From Francisellaceae bacterium (GTDB taxonomy: Bacteria; Pseudomonadota; Gammaproteobacteria; UBA6186; Azoamicaceae), in assembly GCA_018703155.1 (NCBI GenBank), contig JABJGS010000047.1:1-59920 (forward strand): a DNA stretch of 59,920 nucleotides. The letters run 5' to 3'. Below the pieces are notes generated by a model, which did not search any database, was not told the origin of the DNA, and saw nothing but the letters and a program-made list of their open reading frames with translations. Both the position numbers and the translations under genes were made by a program. Position 1 is the stretch's first letter. Each line of letters begins with the position of its first letter. Positions 34,835-43,366 of the stretch are shown here, in pieces.

Positions 34835-36634
34835 ATGAAAAATATAAGGAATTTTTCCATCATAGCTCATATTGATCATGGGAAATCAACACTCGCAGAT
34901 CGATTTATTCAACTATGTGGTGGTTTAAGTGATAGAGAAATGAAGAGCCAAGTTTTAGATAGCATGGATCTTGAGCGTGAGCGAGGCATAACAATTAAAG
35001 CTCAAAGCGTTTCACTTAATTATCAAGCAAAAGATGGCGAGATCTATCAGCTTAATTTTATAGACACACCAGGGCATGTTGATTTTTCTTATGAAGTCTC
35101 CAGATCTTTGGCTGCTTGTGAAGGTGCGCTATTAGTAGTTGATGCAGCTCAGGGAGTTGAAGCACAAACTGTAGCAAATTGTTACACTGCTATTGAACAA
35201 AATTTAGAAGTTTTACCAGTATTAAATAAAGTTGATTTGCCACAATCTGAACCAGAGCGAGTAATTACTGAAATTGAAGAAATTATTGGTATCGATGCAG
35301 CTGAAGCTATACGAATAAGTGCTAAAAGTGGGTTGGGCGTTGAAGACTTGCTAGAAAATTTAATTCAAGTTATCCCCGCGCCGATTGGAGATGCTGATGC
35401 ACCATTACAGGCCTTAATTATAGATTCATGGTTTGATAGCTATTTGGGGGTGGTATCTCTAGTTAGAATAAAAAATGGTCAAGTTCGCAAAGGTGATAAG
35501 ATCATGATGATGTCTACAGGTAGAAGCTACCAAGTAGATGACCTGGGCATATTCACTCCCAAACGCATTTCAAAACCAATGCTAAGTTCAGGACAGGTAG
35601 GTTATATTATTTCTGGAATAAAAGACATTGAAGGGGCTCCAATTGGCGATACTATAACGCTAACAAGAAATCAAGCTGAAAATACTTTACCAGGGTTTGA
35701 AAAAGCTCAACCTAAAGTGTTCTCAGGATTGTTTCCAGTTGAGTCAGATGATTACGAAGCCTTTAGGGAAGCACTTTCAAAACTTAGATTAAATGATTCG
35801 TCATTATTTTATGAGCCGGAATCATCGACTGCATTGGGTTTTGGATTCAGATGTGGATTTCTTGGTTTGTTACATATGGAAATAATTCAAGAACGACTTG
35901 AACGTGAGTATAACTTAAATCTTATAACTACAGCGCCTACGGTAGTGTATGAGGTTGTTACAACTCAAGATGAAATTATTAAAGTTGATAATCCTTCAAA
36001 ATTGCCAGAGATAAGTAATATAAAAGAAATAAGAGAACCCATTGTGCATGCAACGATGCTTATGCCACAAGATTATGTTGGTAACATTATGACGTTGTGT
36101 ATTGAGAAACGTGGAGTACAAAAAAATATTCGTTATTTAGGTAATCAAGTTTCTCTTGAATTTGAATTGCCTATGAATGAAGTGGTTTTAGATTTTTATG
36201 ACAGATTGAAATCAATAAGTAGAGGGTTTGCATCTTTAGATTATCATTTCTTAAGGTATCAAACAGATTCTTTAGTTAAACTAGATATACTAATTAATAA
36301 TGAGAAAGTTGATGCTTTAGCATTAATTGTACATAGAGACAAAGCTTTAAATAAAGGCCGCGATCTGGCATCAAAAATGAAAGAACTCATTCCTCGGCAA
36401 ATGTTTGATGTTGCTATTCAAGCAGCATTAGGCTCACAGATAGTAGCTAGAACAAATGTGAAAGCGTTGAGAAAAAATGTCACCGCAAAATGTTATGGCG
36501 GAGATATTACCAGAAAGAAAAAGTTATTAGAAAAGCAAAAAGCTGGTAAAAAAAGAATGAAAAACATTGGAAGTGTTTCTATACCACAAGAAGCTTTTCT
36601 TGCTGTTCTTAAAGTAGATAAGGATAAGAAATGA
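34835..36634 (+). CDS. lepA: Elongation factor 4 (LepA)
   Basis: 599 residues, full length. GTPase motifs [18 protein letters not shown] and NKVDLP are present, as is the LepA-specific C-terminal domain with [20 protein letters not shown] and [17 protein letters not shown]. It binds ribosomes and helps translation or ribosome assembly under stress. It overlaps the lepB start by 4 bp. Confidence 0.98.
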   Translation: MKNIRNFSIIAHIDHGKSTLADRFIQLCGGLSDREMKSQVLDSMDLERERGITIKAQSVSLNYQAKDGEIYQLNFIDTPGHVDFSYEVSRSLAACEGALLVVDAAQGVEAQTVANCYTAIEQNLEVLPVLNKVDLPQSEPERVITEIEEIIGIDAAEAIRISAKSGLGVEDLLENLIQVIPAPIGDADAPLQALIIDSWFDSYLGVVSLVRIKNGQVRKGDKIMMMSTGRSYQVDDLGIFTPKRISKPMLSSGQVGYIISGIKDIEGAPIGDTITLTRNQAENTLPGFEKAQPKVFSGLFPVESDDYEAFREALSKLRLNDSSLFYEPESSTALGFGFRCGFLGLLHMEIIQERLEREYNLNLITTAPTVVYEVVTTQDEIIKVDNPSKLPEISNIKEIREPIVHATMLMPQDYVGNIMTLCIEKRGVQKNIRYLGNQVSLEFELPMNEVVLDFYDRLKSISRGFASLDYHFLRYQTDSLVKLDILINNEKVDALALIVHRDKALNKGRDLASKMKELIPRQMFDVAIQAALGSQIVARTNVKALRKNVTAKCYGGDITRKKKLLEKQKAGKKRMKNIGSVSIPQEAFLAVLKVDKDKK

Positions 36635-37413
36635 TATTTGAATTAATTTTAGTCTCAGTAGTAATCCTTACAGGGCTAGTAACTCTATATGACAGAATTG
36701 TATTTTTACGATTCAAAAAAGTTAATTCTGGAGAATACCAACAAGGGATAATTAGAGAATACTGTGTGTCTTTTTTCCCGGTATTACTCTTAGTTCTAGT
36801 TTTCAGGAGTTTTCTTGCAGATCCATGGAGGATCCCTTCAGGCTCAATGAAACCAACCTTGCTGGAAGGCGATTTTATTGTTGTCAATAAGTTTAAATAT
36901 GGCTTGAGATTACCAGTAGTAGGTACGAAAGTTCTAGAGATAGGAACTCCTGAACGGGGTGATATTGTTGTTTTCAAAAATAAAAAATTGGGAATGGTAA
37001 TGATTAAAAGGGTTGTTGGTATTCCAGGTGATCATATTCAATACTCAGATAATAAACTTTTTGTTAATGATAAAGAAATGCTTACAAATAATACTGGAAT
37101 TGAACAAGATCATATTATTGATTATGGAGTTTCAGTTCCTGTACTCAAGAAAGAAGAAAATCTTCTTGGAGTAAAACATGACATATATGTTAGAGAAGGT
37201 CATGGTGATATGAAATATAATATTGAAGATATCGTGGTTCCTGAAGGACACTATTTCATGGTTGGAGACAACCGCAACAATAGTAATGATAGTCGATATT
37301 GGGGGCTGGTATCTGAGAATGATTTACTTGGTAAAGCTTTGCTCACTGTATTAAGTTGGGATAATACTTATAAAGATATTAGATGGTCTAGATTTGGCAA
37401 AGTGATAAAATAA
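36631..37413 (+). CDS. lepB: Signal peptidase I
   Basis: 260 residues, shorter than E. coli LepB (324). Two N-terminal membrane helices are followed by the catalytic serine in [15 protein letters not shown], the lysine in [11 protein letters not shown], and the box [14 protein letters not shown]. It removes signal peptides after Sec or Tat export, and so would process the many exported enzymes in this window. Translationally coupled to lepA and 1 bp before rnc. Confidence 0.97.
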   Translation: MIFELILVSVVILTGLVTLYDRIVFLRFKKVNSGEYQQGIIREYCVSFFPVLLLVLVFRSFLADPWRIPSGSMKPTLLEGDFIVVNKFKYGLRLPVVGTKVLEIGTPERGDIVVFKNKKLGMVMIKRVVGIPGDHIQYSDNKLFVNDKEMLTNNTGIEQDHIIDYGVSVPVLKKEENLLGVKHDIYVREGHGDMKYNIEDIVVPEGHYFMVGDNRNNSNDSRYWGLVSENDLLGKALLTVLSWDNTYKDIRWSRFGKVIK

Positions 37414-37414
37414 A

Positions 37415-38104
37415 ATGACTGATTTATTAGCGTTTGCTAAAAATAAACTAGGATATGAATTTGCAGATACGCAGAATCTAATTTTAGCATTGAGCCACAA
37501 ATCTATTGGTGCAAAAAATAATGAGAGATTAGAATTTTTTGGCGATAGTATTTTGAGTTATGTTATTGCAGAGATTCTCCTAGAGACATTTCCTAAGGCT
37601 AATGAAGGTCAATTGACACGAATGAGAGCACATTTAGTTTGTAAGGATACATTAACTATAGTTGCAAAAGAGTTGGAAATTGACAAGCATATTATTCTAA
37701 GTAATAGTGAAACAAGAACTGGTGGTCATCAACGAAGTTCAATTCTTGCTGATGCCTTAGAAGCTGTTATGGCTGCAATTCATAGAGATTCTTCAATTGG
37801 TGATATAAAAAGGATCATTAAACAGTGGTTTTTTAGTCATATAGAAAAATTAAAAGAAAGTGACCGATGCAAGGATTCTAAAACACAATTACAAGAATAT
37901 TTACAATCATTTGGTGAAGAACTACCTAAATATAATGTTGTGAGAACAACAGGTCCAGCCCATCAACAAATTTTCCATGTTGAATGTAAATTAGGAAATA
38001 GTAAAATTAAGTTCATTGGTGTGGCTGATGGTCGTCGAAAAGCAGAGCAAATGGCAGCGGAAGAAGCCTATATATATTTAAAAGAGAGTAAACAAAAAAA
38101 ATGA
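37415..38104 (+). CDS. rnc: Ribonuclease III
   Basis: 229 residues. The catalytic signature reads ERLEFFGDSILSYVIAE (usually ERLEFLGDS). The second acidic site lies in ILADALEAVMAAIH, and a double-stranded RNA binding domain fills the C-terminal 75 residues (DSKTQLQEYLQ to AEQMAAEEAY). It processes rRNA and other double-stranded RNA. Overlaps era by 4 bp. Confidence 0.97.
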   Translation: MTDLLAFAKNKLGYEFADTQNLILALSHKSIGAKNNERLEFFGDSILSYVIAEILLETFPKANEGQLTRMRAHLVCKDTLTIVAKELEIDKHIILSNSETRTGGHQRSSILADALEAVMAAIHRDSSIGDIKRIIKQWFFSHIEKLKESDRCKDSKTQLQEYLQSFGEELPKYNVVRTTGPAHQQIFHVECKLGNSKIKFIGVADGRRKAEQMAAEEAYIYLKESKQKK

Positions 38105-38991
38105 CAACAAAATGTGGATTCATAGCTATAGTGGGAAGACCTAATGTTGGTAAATCAACATTGATTAACAATATCATTGGGCAGAAAATAAGTATAACTA
38201 CAAGAAAACCTCAAACTACTAGAAATAATATACTAGGTGTTAAAACTGTTGGTGATGAACAATTGGTTTTTGTTGATACTCCAGGCATGCACGTGAATGA
38301 ACCAAGAAATTTAAATCGTACAATGAATAAAACAGCAGCTTCTGCTTTACGTGATGTAGATGCAGTTGCTTTTGTTGTTGAATGTAATCGTTGGAATGAT
38401 GATGATGAATTGGTATTGGAAAAAGTAAAAAAGAAAAATTGCCCAATAATTTTGCTGCTCAACAAAGTGGACAAAATAGCCAATAAAGGTGATGTTTTAA
38501 CTTTTATAAGTTTAATGCAAGAAAAATTAAATTTTCACAGCATAATACCAATATCTGCAGTAAAGGGAACTCAAGTTGATAGATTCTTAACGTTGTTGTC
38601 AGAGATCATCCCTGAATCACCGCATTATTTTGAAAAAGAACAGATAACTGATAAAAATTTATCGTTTCAAATACAAGAGCTTATTCGCGAAAAATTATTT
38701 ATCTGTCTAGGCGATGAATTGCCATATTCACTTACTGTAATCGTAGAAAAAATAGAAGATACTGAAAAATTATTAAGAGTTAATGCCTTAATAATGATTG
38801 AGCGAGCTGGTCAGAAAAAAATCGTAGTTGGTGCTAAAGGTGAAAATCTTAAAAAAGTTGGAACACAATCAAGGATGGAGCTGGAAAACATACTGGGTAA
38901 AAAAGTCTATATCGGTTTGTGGGTGAAAGTTAAAGATAACTGGGCTGATAATGATAAGTTATTGAAACAATTCGGGATTAGTGACATTTAA
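38101..38991 (+). CDS. era: GTPase Era
   Basis: 296 residues. GTPase motifs GRPNVGKSTL, DTPGMH and NKVDKI are present, and the C-terminal KH domain is recognisable (GAKGENLKKVGTQSRMELENILG and VYIGLWVKVK). The KH loop reads GAKG instead of the more usual GKGG. Era binds 16S rRNA and is needed for small-subunit maturation. It overlaps recO by 11 bp. Confidence 0.97.
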   Translation: MTTKCGFIAIVGRPNVGKSTLINNIIGQKISITTRKPQTTRNNILGVKTVGDEQLVFVDTPGMHVNEPRNLNRTMNKTAASALRDVDAVAFVVECNRWNDDDELVLEKVKKKNCPIILLLNKVDKIANKGDVLTFISLMQEKLNFHSIIPISAVKGTQVDRFLTLLSEIIPESPHYFEKEQITDKNLSFQIQELIREKLFICLGDELPYSLTVIVEKIEDTEKLLRVNALIMIERAGQKKIVVGAKGENLKKVGTQSRMELENILGKKVYIGLWVKVKDNWADNDKLLKQFGISDI

Positions 38992-39688
38992 ATTAGGTGA
39001 AATATTGTTAATAAGCGCGTATGTGCTGCATACAAGGAAGTATAGAGAAACAAGTCTTTTGGTTGATTTTTTCACCAAGACACAAGGTAAGATATCATGT
39101 GTAGCTAACGGTGCACGTAGACCTAAGAGCCAATTTAATGGGTTGATTCAGCCATTTCAGCCACTATTAATTTCATGGAAAGGTAAAAGAGACCTTCATA
39201 CATTAGTTTATGCGGAGCAAGAAAGGCATGTGCCTGATATGTATTCAACCAATATATTTAGTGCATATTATTTAAATGAACTACTGATGAAATCACTGGC
39301 AAAAGAAGATCCATATGAGGATTTATTTCTGATATACGATCAAACTCTTGATTTCATGCAGAACAAAAAAGAAGAAATTGATTTTATAATAAGAATATTT
39401 GAGATAAATTTAATGAAAAACTTAGGCTATAACTTACCACTAAACTATGATATCGAAGGCCTTCCAATTGATGATAAGGCTAGATATGAGTATAAGCATG
39501 AGCAGGGATTTATTAAAAGTACAGAAGGATATTTAGGTGAAGCCTTAAAGTTTCTAGATCAATGTCAATATAATAAATCTCATCTCCTTGCACAAAAAAA
39601 ATTGATGCGCCAAGTTATTGCAAATATTCTAGGGCATGAATTATATACACGAAAAGTTTATTCAAAAATATTAGGTTATGTACAATGA
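38981..39688 (+). CDS. recO: DNA repair protein RecO
   Basis: 235 residues. The N-terminal OB fold is recognisable (AYVLHTRKYRETSLLVDFFTKTQGKISCVANGARRPKSQF), followed by the helical RecO domain with LYAEQE-like LVYAEQERHV and YYLNELLMKSL. RecO helps load RecA onto SSB-coated DNA. It is followed directly by acpS; pdxJ, which usually sits between them, is absent. Confidence 0.93.
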   Translation: MTFKLGEILLISAYVLHTRKYRETSLLVDFFTKTQGKISCVANGARRPKSQFNGLIQPFQPLLISWKGKRDLHTLVYAEQERHVPDMYSTNIFSAYYLNELLMKSLAKEDPYEDLFLIYDQTLDFMQNKKEEIDFIIRIFEINLMKNLGYNLPLNYDIEGLPIDDKARYEYKHEQGFIKSTEGYLGEALKFLDQCQYNKSHLLAQKKLMRQVIANILGHELYTRKVYSKILGYVQ

Positions 39689-40071
39689 GTATTTATGGTG
39701 TGGGTGTTGATTTGGTTAATATTGACCGTGTGAGGAAAGTTTGGGACAAATATGGAATTAAGTTTGCCAACCGCATCCTTTCGGAATTAGAGAAAGAAAG
39801 ATTAAAAAATGTTAAAGATAGTGCATTATTTATTGCTAAATGTTTTGCTGTAAAAGAAGCTGTGGCAAAATCATTAGGAGTAGGATTTAGGAATGATGTT
39901 TTTTTAACAAATATCTCCTATACACAAAATGAATTAAAAAAACCAATTATACAGTACCATGGTGTAACTTTAGATTTTGTAATAAGAGAGAACATCACAA
40001 CGACTCATATTAGTGTTGCAGACGAGCCTCCACAGGTGCTGGCATATGCTATTTCTGAAATTACCACTTGA
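39685..40071 (+). CDS. acpS: Holo-[acyl-carrier-protein] synthase
   Basis: 128 residues. IYGVGVDLVNIDRV carries the first metal-binding aspartate, and CFAVKEAVAKSLG the glutamate and lysine of the second motif. It transfers 4'-phosphopantetheine to acyl carrier protein. Overlaps recO by 4 bp and ends the housekeeping operon; an inverted repeat follows about 50 bp later. Confidence 0.95.
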   Translation: MSIYGVGVDLVNIDRVRKVWDKYGIKFANRILSELEKERLKNVKDSALFIAKCFAVKEAVAKSLGVGFRNDVFLTNISYTQNELKKPIIQYHGVTLDFVIRENITTTHISVADEPPQVLAYAISEITT

Positions 40072-40124
40072 TATCCTTCTTCTTAAGATGTTAAAACTAG
40101 GTTTGATTAGACGCTTGGGAAATT

Positions 40125-40163
40125 ATATCAGACAGCCCCTGTTCAAGGAAAGCTGCCTGATAT
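40125..40163. terminator. Strong hairpin between the convergent acpS and rlmD genes
   Basis: ATATCAGACAGC (40125-40136) pairs with GCTGCCTGATAT (40152-40163) at 11 of 12 positions, with a 15-base loop. It lies exactly between two convergent genes, so it probably ends transcription from both sides, although no long T-run follows on either strand. Confidence 0.5.
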
Positions 40164-40170
40164 TGTGTAT

Positions 40171-41487
40171 TTAAGAGCTTTTCTGCAATAGAGCAATAGA
40201 TTCAGCATGTTTTGTGTGAGGAAACATATCAATAAGACTTGTTTTCTCGAGTATATAACCGTGCTTATTACATAAATAATCGATATCTCTTGATAGAGTC
40301 GCAATATTACAAGAGACATAAACAATTTTGTCTGGCATGATTGCAAGGTTTTCACAAATTGCTTTAGCTCCTGCTCTTGATGGGTCAAGCAACATTTTAT
40401 TTGGCTTTTGTTTGATGATTTTAATTGGCAAATTTTCATTTAAATCAGCAGCTATAAACTGAGCATTGGTTATACCATTATCTTTAGCATTTCTACTTGC
40501 TCGTGCAACCATTTGCTCACAACCTTCAACACCAATTACAGATTTAACCTGTTTTCTTGCTATTGGTAAGCTGAAATTACCAATACCACAGTATAAATCA
40601 AGAATTACGTCATCTTTTTGTAGATCAAGCCATTCAAGTGCGCGAGCAATCATTTTTCTATTTATTTGAGGATTGATTTGTGTGAAATCACTAGGATGAA
40701 ATTTTAATCTAACATCGTAATCTTCCAAATAATAATCTAGATATGGTTTATGATCTTCAGGGGCAATTTTTATTATAGTTTTTGGGCCTTTACTTTGAGT
40801 ATATATGTGTAAATCATGAGTAATAGAAAATGCTTTGATTTTTTCTATATCACTATCAATAAAGGGGCTTAAATGGCGGATTATAATGGCTTTAATATCA
40901 TCACCACATGATATTTCAATTTGTGGTATTTCGCGCTTTAAGGATAAGGATTCAACAAGCTCTGCAAGAGTTGTTATGTTTCTTGAAAACCATACATTTA
41001 AAATATTACACGATTTCAAGTCTGCTACATAGCGACTTTGTTGTTCGCGAAAACCAAGAAGAACACGGCCTTTTTTATCAACATATTTGCAGCTTAACCT
41101 GGCTTTATTTCTGTAGTTCCAGAGTGGACCCTCAATGGTTTTAGCGACATTCACCGGTGTGGTTTTACCAAATTTTTCAATTTGTTCGAGTAATGACTTT
41201 CTTTTAGTGTTTATTTGGACTTGATTGTTCATGTGTTGCAATGAGCATCCACCACAGGTCCCAAAGTGTTCACATTCAGGCGTTTCACGAAGGTCTGATT
41301 TAACTTTAATATTGCATGCAATACCTTCTGAGTAGCTGGACTTATTTACAGTAATTAAGGCATCTACCGTTTCTGTTGGGAGAGCATTATCAATAAATAT
41401 TGTTTTACCATTATCTAGCTGGGCTACACCACGACCTTCATGGGAAAGGTTATCTACACGTAAATCATTGATCTGTTTGCTTCTCAT
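40171..41487 (-). CDS. rlmD: 23S rRNA (uracil(1939)-C5)-methyltransferase RlmD
   Basis: 438 residues. An N-terminal TRAM domain (VDNLSHEGRGVAQLDNGKTIFIDNALP) is followed by an iron-sulfur cysteine set, CEHFGTCGGCSLQHM. The methyltransferase domain has DLYCGIGNFSLPIA, LLDPSRAGA and the catalytic cysteine in VYVSCNIATLSRD. In Pseudomonas-like genomes rlmD usually sits by barA and relA; here it has moved to the other side of the exonuclease gene and is in the opposite direction. It overlaps the exonuclease gene by 23 bp. Confidence 0.95.
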   Translation of the reverse strand: MRSKQINDLRVDNLSHEGRGVAQLDNGKTIFIDNALPTETVDALITVNKSSYSEGIACNIKVKSDLRETPECEHFGTCGGCSLQHMNNQVQINTKRKSLLEQIEKFGKTTPVNVAKTIEGPLWNYRNKARLSCKYVDKKGRVLLGFREQQSRYVADLKSCNILNVWFSRNITTLAELVESLSLKREIPQIEISCGDDIKAIIIRHLSPFIDSDIEKIKAFSITHDLHIYTQSKGPKTIIKIAPEDHKPYLDYYLEDYDVRLKFHPSDFTQINPQINRKMIARALEWLDLQKDDVILDLYCGIGNFSLPIARKQVKSVIGVEGCEQMVARASRNAKDNGITNAQFIAADLNENLPIKIIKQKPNKMLLDPSRAGAKAICENLAIMPDKIVYVSCNIATLSRDIDYLCNKHGYILEKTSLIDMFPHTKHAESIALLQKSS

Positions 41488-42280
41488 TATTGTTCCAATT
41501 TTCTAAAAATTCATTAAAATGGGTTTTGTTTTCCTGTTCTAGGTATGAACGCAGAGTTAAATGTTCTTCCTCGATGTTTAGCGCACTATTATGATTTCTG
41601 ATTCTAGAGAATGCAAGATAAGTAAGATAAGTATTTAGTACATCTGTTTCACAATAGTCTCTAATTGTTTTAATTTCACCCTTAGCATACATATCCATTA
41701 CCATATTGCCATCTAAGCCCATCTTCCCAGGAAAGCCTAGTCCCATGGCAATATCATTGAGAGGTGCATTTGCACGCGGCTGATGCATTGATAATGAATC
41801 CATAACATCGATATGTCGTTGATGATATCTATTTTGATAGTTATTCCACTTAAAGTTACTATCAAAAAATCCTTGATCCCAATATTTAGTTGAAGATACT
41901 TGGTGGAGCAAAGCTCGATGGTTAAGTACTGGTAAATCAAATCCTGTACCATTCCACGATACTAATACCGGAGCATACTTATCAAGACCAGTAAAAAAGC
42001 GTTCAATCAGCTCTTTCTCTGAGCTGCTTTCATCTCCTAAAGACCATACTTTAATATTGTCTTGGTCGCGTATTAAAACTGAGATGGCAACAACCTGATG
42101 CATGTATTGAGGAAGGAATCCAGAAGGGTATGGATTGCCATTGATGGATTGTTGTTGCTTATGTATGCTGATCATAGCCTTCATAATAGAATAAGGGTCT
42201 AACTCATCATTTATCTTAAAATTTTCTCTTCCTATCTTACAGTCAGGAACAGTTTCAATATCAAATATCATTACGGACAT
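41465..42280 (-). CDS. Predicted 3'-5' exonuclease, PolB-like DEDDy family
   Basis: 271 residues. It has the exonuclease motifs of the DNA polymerase B-related family: FDIETVPD, LVSWNGTGFDLPVLNHRA, and YCETDVLNTY, where a tyrosine before the last aspartate makes it DEDDy. Members of this family are conserved in gammaproteobacteria and presumed to act in DNA repair or turnover. It is upstream of rlmD and translated in an overlapping way. Confidence 0.88.
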   Translation of the reverse strand: MSVMIFDIETVPDCKIGRENFKINDELDPYSIMKAMISIHKQQQSINGNPYPSGFLPQYMHQVVAISVLIRDQDNIKVWSLGDESSSEKELIERFFTGLDKYAPVLVSWNGTGFDLPVLNHRALLHQVSSTKYWDQGFFDSNFKWNNYQNRYHQRHIDVMDSLSMHQPRANAPLNDIAMGLGFPGKMGLDGNMVMDMYAKGEIKTIRDYCETDVLNTYLTYLAFSRIRNHNSALNIEEEHLTLRSYLEQENKTHFNEFLENWNNNEKQTDQ

Positions 42281-42306
42281 ATTGTTACCTTATTTGCTAA
42301 CTATGG

Positions 42307-42335
42307 TTGACTTTGGTATCCATCTAGAGTATCAA
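42307..42335 (+). promoter_or_regulatory. Candidate sigma-70 promoter for the binding protein-barA-relA genes
   Basis: TTGACT at 42307-42312 and TATCAA at 42330-42335 are separated by 17 bases, the ideal spacing. It lies about 54 bp before the binding-protein gene. Confidence 0.4.
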
Positions 42336-42388
42336 ATGTTAGCAGCCTATAAAATATTTAATAGGTTTGTCTTTAAAATTGGGAGCTT

Positions 42389-43366
42389 ATGGCCTGGATG
42401 TTATTGAGAATTATTTTAGCTATTTTTCTAAATGGTTGCGTTATTTTTTCAGTGTCTGCGCTCGAGGATAAGCCTAGGATTGCCCTTCTTACAAATAAAT
42501 ATTATACCAAGGAAGCTGAAAAACTAAGTTCAGAAATAGTTAAAATTCAAAATGCTGAAATTGATATAAAGTTTGTAGGTTATGACTTTTCTCCATGTAG
42601 CATAGATGAGGATCTTAGAAGCTATGATTTGATCGTATCACTAGGGCGCCGTGGACTACAGAGAGCACTTTGTTACGATCGTGAAAACCCTATATATAGT
42701 ATTTTCATTTCAAAAAGCCATTACAAATCAACGTTAGCTAAATATAATAGTAGCCAACTGGAAGCTAAAAATAAAAAACAAATTAGTGCACTATATATAG
42801 AGCAGTCAATAAATAATCATGCATTATTTTTGAAGGCAGTGTCTAAATTTATGCATGAGCCTCTTAGAGCAGGTGTGATCCTGGGGGAAAACACTGTAAA
42901 TTCAAAAGAGGAGATCTTGGAAAGTTCAGCTAAGCTTGGTATAGATCTTGAAATATATGAAGTTAGTGAGTCAGAAGAACCAGCTGATGTTTTGAAGTCA
43001 TTACTTGCAGAGCATAATTTAATTTTGGCCATACCTGATTATGGGGTTTTTGACAAACATAATGCTAGAGGAATGTTAATGTTAGCTTTTGCAAACCATA
43101 TTCCAGTAATTGGTTATAATCAGGCAACGACTAGAAGTGGTGCATTAGCCTCTTTATACACACCGAAGTATAAGCAAATAAGGGAGGCATCTACAATCAT
43201 AGCTAAAATAATAAAAGGAAAACCTCTTATATTGCCAGAAGAAAAGCATCCTGATGCCTTTTCTATTGCTATAAATAATACAGTTAAGAATCGATTAATG
43301 CCTGAATTAGCTAATTCCTCTGTTATTTATGATATTTTAAAGCAAGATTTAAGTAATGAAGAGTAA
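42389..43366 (+). CDS. Periplasmic ABC-type substrate-binding-like protein
   Basis: 325 residues with a signal peptide (LLRIILAIFLNGCVIFSVSA). The mature part looks like the ABC_sub_bind family: ALLTNKYYTKEAEKL, SLGRRGLQRAL, LRAGVILGENT, ILAIPDYGVFDKHNARGMLMLAFANHIPVIGY. Such proteins bind small ligands between two lobes. No ABC transporter genes are close by; instead it overlaps barA by 11 bp, so it may serve as the ligand sensor that talks to the BarA periplasmic domain. That role is an inference from position. Confidence 0.75.
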   Translation: MAWMLLRIILAIFLNGCVIFSVSALEDKPRIALLTNKYYTKEAEKLSSEIVKIQNAEIDIKFVGYDFSPCSIDEDLRSYDLIVSLGRRGLQRALCYDRENPIYSIFISKSHYKSTLAKYNSSQLEAKNKKQISALYIEQSINNHALFLKAVSKFMHEPLRAGVILGENTVNSKEEILESSAKLGIDLEIYEVSESEEPADVLKSLLAEHNLILAIPDYGVFDKHNARGMLMLAFANHIPVIGYNQATTRSGALASLYTPKYKQIREASTIIAKIIKGKPLILPEEKHPDAFSIAINNTVKNRLMPELANSSVIYDILKQDLSNEE

